In this document: in pieces, positions 60,286 through 64,000 of the stretch | Layout of the letters: every line of letters begins with the position of its first letter | Numbering within the stretch: position 1 is the first letter of the stretch | Notes under the pieces: generated by a model | Seen by the model: only the letters and a program-made list of their open reading frames with translations | Database searches by the model: none | Told to the model about the DNA's origin: nothing | Made by a program: the position numbers and the translations under genes | Source: Isoetes taiwanensis | Lineage: Eukaryota > Streptophyta > Lycopodiopsida > Isoetales > Isoetaceae | Assembly: GCA_021234155.1 (NCBI GenBank) | Contig: JAJEKV010000024.1 | Location: 14,484,913 to 14,548,912, forward strand | DNA length: 64,000 bases | Direction of reading: 5' to 3'

Positions 60286-60421
60286 GTAAACCTTTTACCC
60301 AATTCATGAAGTTAAATTTCTTAGCTTTCGCTGTTTCTTATTCATACATTTTTATAGCATTGAAATTTAATGCATTTGTATTTGAGACACAAATTGAATT
60401 TGAGTAAATTTATTCTTTCAG
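60286..60421 (+). other. Probable 5'-UTR intron of the ISU gene
   Basis: CACAAG followed by GTAAACC at 60,286, and TTTATTCTTTCAG ending at 60,421, ten bases upstream of the ATG. Good donor and acceptor consensus; no transcript evidence available here. Confidence 0.6.
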
Positions 60422-60431
60422 CGGTGTGGCC

Positions 60432-61147
60432 ATGTTGGCAAATGCGGGAAAGGCTACATCTAGAGTTGTTTATAGCAGATTATTTTCAGCAAGCCCAATT
60501 AGAAGTTATCACGAAAAGGTCGTAGAGCATTACAATAACCCTAAAAACGTGGGTTCATTTGATAAGAATGATCCAGATGTTGGTACAGGGTTAGTTGGTG
60601 CTCCTGCTTGTGGTGATGTAATGAAAGTGCAAATTAAGGTAGACAAAACTACTGGGAAAATCGTAGATTCAAGATTCAAGACTTTTGGCTGTGGATCTGC
60701 CATTGCATCTTCTTCTGTAGGTATGATTGTCTTCTTTTTCAACATTGGCCTTAGTATTACTTCGAAACTTGTTTCTAACTTTCATGTGAGTGTGTGCATA
60801 TTTTTTTTGTTTGTATAACTAGAACTTTGTTTTTACTTTGTTCCAAAATTGAAAACTTGATGATTTTTTGCAGCAACAGAGTGGATTAAAGGAAGAGGAA
60901 CAGATGAAGCTCTATCTATTACAAACAGGTAATTCTGTACTTCAGAGTAGATCTTATTATATTATAGTACTGATAATGTTAATGTTTTTGGAACAGTGAT
61001 ATTGCCAAACATTTATCCCTGCCGCCTGTGAAGCTGCATTGTAGCATGCTTGCAGAGGACGCCATAAAAGCCGCTATCAAGGATTATCAAACAAAGAACC
61101 TAAACAATAGCACTACACCCACGCCATCAGATGCCCCATCAGCATGA
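60432..61147 (+). CDS. ISU1: Iron-sulfur cluster assembly scaffold ISU/ISCU, mitochondrial
   Basis: Three exons: 60,432-60,720; 60,874-60,928; 60,997-61,147. Phases fit and the total is 495 nt, giving 164 residues. The first ~28 residues are Arg/Ser-rich with few acids (MLANAGKATSRVVYSRLFSA), a mitochondrial presequence. The U-type scaffold follows, with the three conserved cysteines in APACGDVM, TFGCGSAI and LHCSML, and the LPPVK chaperone-recognition motif (family knowledge: bound by the mitochondrial Hsp70 for cluster transfer). Role: [2Fe-2S] cluster assembly with cysteine desulfurase and frataxin. The C-terminal Thr/Pro/Ser-rich tail is variable in plants. The ATG at 60,432 is chosen because it starts the presequence. 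No defect seen. Confidence 0.96.
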
Positions 61148-62323
61148 ACTGATAGGGCCTTCTATCATGCTCATTTGATAGGGCACTTATATCATTCTCA
61201 AATGGAGTACATAATATGGAAGCAAGAACATAACTTTTGTCCAGCTTCAGGGTTCTGCAATTCCCATATTTCTAATAAATAATCTCCTTGATAAAGGCGA
61301 AAGAAGATTTTCATGCATTAAATCCGATGTATTGGACTGTTCTTCAATCAAAATTTCCTTGAATTCACTAAGGCATGTTACAACAAAGCAAAGGCATAAT
61401 GCATTAGTTTCTATGTCCTGGGACTGTTTTTTATTCAAAATTTCCTAAGTGACCCTACATGACATGCTCAACAGCATAGTAATACCCATTGGATGGAACA
61501 CGTTGATTCAGAAAAATGTCGTTTGTGTGGGGCTGTACTTTCCTGCAGCTTTAAGTAAGTCAATAAAAAGACGCGACATCCGTAGGATTCCCAGTAACTT
61601 TTTGGCGGAGTCTCAGATTTTGTATATATTCTCATGAGCCCTCCTCGTCAACATCGCACAAGTTGGAGCATAATCAAAATCGTAAACGAACTTAAGTTAC
61701 CTACTATCAATATCCAGAGCTTCTCCAGTGAGGACCTTAGAAAGGTTGGAACGTTTCATTCTAGAAACTTCTTGCTTTCTAAAGCATGAATGGTGGTTGC
61801 ATTCAATTAGAGCAACAGTTCCACATTTGTGTGTATATTCAGGTTCGCTTGATCTGGAAGTATGACAAAGGCAGATTGTTGGCATCTTACTTATAATTAA
61901 GACTTATTACTGATATGATCAAGAAACCGTATCTGAATTGGTGGGAATGTTCTGGGGCATCATGCTGAGTTATATGAGGACATGCAACAGAGCTCAAACC
62001 TTTTTAAGTATTAAAGAACTTAAAAACTGCTGGTCAATAGTGCACTTCCTGCTGACAGCTGAAAACTCACCAACTCGCTATTCTCCGCCAAAGCCAGTTA
62101 CGTCACAAAGAGTACGAATTCACACATGCGCGTAAAGAAGGAACAAATATGTAGAGGCAAGTTCTTTCTCACTGGTCAGTACAGCAGCTCCTGTTTTTCT
62201 GAAACTGAAACTGCATTGGCAATTCAGACTCCATTACAATGCTGAAGCCAGTTTTGGGCTTGACTAGTTTTCTCTTTTTAACAACCTTTTGCAAATATGT
62301 CAAATCTTCTCTAGATGTTTCAG
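61148..62323. other. No gene recognised; ISU 3' UTR and upstream of alpha-galactosidase
   Basis: A first exon of the alpha-galactosidase gene (signal peptide) is expected somewhere here, but I could not identify one confidently. Small open frames lack motifs. Confidence 0.4.
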
Positions 62324-63921
62324 AACATATGCATGATTCAACCATTCCGCATCGTTTATTGCTCTCAAATGGATTGGGTAAAACACCTCCCATGGGGTAT
62401 GTCGTGTGACTTTTCAAATACTTCACATTTGGATCTTCTTGTCCTTTGTTGGAGGCAGTAATTAATTGTTTAAACGGATCCAGAACATGCCCCTTCCAGT
62501 TCCTCCATCCTTCATTTGTCATGGATATTAAATGAACTTGAATTTTTTGTGATTGTACCTGAATTACTGCTTTACAGTTGGAATAGTTGGAACTACTTTG
62601 GCTGCAACATCACAGAACAGATAATCCGACAGACAGGTCTGCATTGCATTGTCAGCTTTTATTTGTTTATGATTTGTGACAAAGTTATTTCCAAAATTGC
62701 AGCTGATGCAATGGTCTCTACTGGGCTTGCAGCACTTGGTTATGAGTATATCAATATAGGTAACCATGCAATGTAAGTAGTCAAGTACGTTTCTTTTTGT
62801 GCCAGCCTTCATCTTGAACATGCAATTTGGCAGATGACTGTTGGGCAGAATTGGAACGAGATGATCAGGTTTTATTTCTATCATTAGAAAGAGAGTTCAT
62901 TAGTTCACAAACCTTACATATTCAATGTAGGGATATCTTGTTGCACGGGAGTCAACATTTCCTTCTGGCATTAAGGCACTTGCTGATTATGTCCATAACA
63001 GAGGCCTGAAACTTGGCATATATTCAGATGCAGGGTAAATTACTCGGACTGTGCATACACTTAGTCCAATTCATGCTAATGGAATGTTCCATATCATTGA
63101 ATGATGCAACACTTGCTTCAATCAGATATAAGACTTGTGCTGGCCAGCCAGGATCCCTTGGGAATGAGATTGAAGATGCAAAATCGTTTGCTGCATGGGT
63201 ACAAGCTTGAACTGATATGAGTACTCTTTAACTTAAAGGCTGAAACTTCCTTTTCACTAAATGTATTCTGCAGAGTGTTGATTATTTGAAGTATGACAAT
63301 TGCTTTACTGATGGATCTAAGCCAGAAGTCCGGTAAATGCGGCATTGGTCATGTTTCTATAATTACTTATTATCAATGGGAGGTTATTGAAAACACTGCT
63401 CAACTACAGGTATCCAGTGATGCGTGATGCTCTACTTCAAACAAACCGCTCCATTTTCTTTTCCATCTGTGAATGGTAAGCATGCAGATTTGTTGCTGTG
63501 CAGAGTAAGGTAGACTCACTAGATAGATGCCACAGGGGTGTAGATGATCCTGCAACATGGGCACCAAAGGTTGGAAACAGTTGGCGGACAACAACAGATA
63601 TCACTGACACATGGAACAGGTTGTGCTTTCATATTATTGTTAGTGTTCTGGGATTAGGGATTAATGAGTCAAATTTAAAACCTAGCTGTTGCAAATTAGC
63701 ATGCTTAGTAATTCCCAAGTTAAATGCTCGAATGAGAACTTTCAAGCATAGAGCTCGAAAAAATGACCAATAATTCTAGAAGTCGTCATTGAACACTGAT
63801 GCTTTTGTTTAAATTCTGTTTTAACAAAGTCTTTGATGATTCTCATTTACTTCCAGAATGATTGCAAATGCAGACGAGAACAATGTTTGGAGCGACTATG
63901 CTGGACCGGGACAATGGAATG
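62324..63921 (+). CDS. Alpha-galactosidase (GH27), 3' part beyond window
   Basis: Exons visible: 62,324-62,396 ([20 protein letters not shown]); 62,578-62,636 ([19 protein letters not shown]); 62,703-62,759; 62,834-62,868 ([12 protein letters not shown]); 62,931-63,034 ([20 protein letters not shown]); 63,126-63,198; 63,274-63,332 ([20 protein letters not shown]); 63,410-63,475; 63,536-63,619 ([20 protein letters not shown]); 63,857-63,921. All have GT-AG ends and matching phases. The nucleophile Asp is in YLKYDNC and the acid/base Asp in TTTDIT, both present. Role: hydrolysis of terminal alpha-1,6-galactose from raffinose-type oligosaccharides and galactomannans, in wall, apoplast or vacuole. 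The final exons (after GPGQWN) and the first exon are not seen. No internal break was found, so it is probably functional. Confidence 0.93.
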
Positions 63922-64000
63922 GTTAGTGTTGAGACAAAATCATCTCTAGGAAATGAGAGAAAACAGAAACAATTTAGAACCATGTTTCAAACTCCTATTT

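Overview
This is land-plant nuclear DNA. It carries spliceosomal introns with GT-AG ends, a plant-type full ABCB transporter, a mitochondrial ISU-type scaffold gene and a GH27 alpha-galactosidase gene, embedded in dense repeats. Those include Ty1/copia, LINE, hAT, Helitron, a tRNA-related repeat and foldback DNA. Short introns (about 60-230 bp) and LINEs with tetranucleotide tails would fit a non-seed plant, but the species cannot be fixed from this window.

Layout. 1-22,470 is almost entirely repeat. A segmental duplication (copy A about 1-13,860, copy B about 16,830-22,470) contains LINE reverse-transcriptase remnants, an unidentified ORF pair and a tandem array of a tRNA-related unit of about 340 bp. 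Only copy A received a hAT element, a 1.4-kb (ACGC)n expansion and a 6.1-kb copia element. The copia element has LTRs, PBS, PPT and a GGGTT target duplication, and three breaks in its gag-pol frame. A decayed RNase H and Helitron helicase relic lies between the copies at about 15.3-16.0 kb.

25,444-40,937 is a compound inverted-repeat structure: outer promoter-like flanks, two nearly 2-kb palindromes, and captured fragments (exons plus introns) of an ABCB gene in both orientations. Inside one captured ABCB fragment sits an 8.5-kb element (28,580-37,079) that I regard as the main discovery. It has two divergently transcribed, intron-containing genes. One encodes a bacterial-type beta-class DNA methyltransferase with a ParB-like domain. 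The other encodes a transposase-like protein with D...DNxxxENKN...GHTHDQID motifs. About eighteen perfect TATAAATTTATA palindromes, in runs with a period of about 29 bp, fill the promoter, introns and 3' end of the methyltransferase side and are absent from the transposase coding exons. Both genes carry inactivating changes in this copy.

42,327-46,896 is an intact 11-exon ABCB gene (1,257 codons), the relative of the captured fragments. 46.9-60.2 kb holds a LINE remnant, small tandem duplications, a degraded multi-exon locus with a CGHKFH motif, a small LTR relic and an 80-bp-arm hairpin. 60,432-61,147 is an intact ISU/ISCU gene (164 aa). From 62,324 to the window end is the 5' and central part of an alpha-galactosidase gene that runs off the window.

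The host genes (ABCB, ISU, alpha-galactosidase) are unrelated housekeeping or transport genes with no visible joint function. The interaction of interest is between the ABCB gene and the nearby foldback structure holding sense and antisense ABCB segments, which could in principle generate small RNAs against the resident gene.
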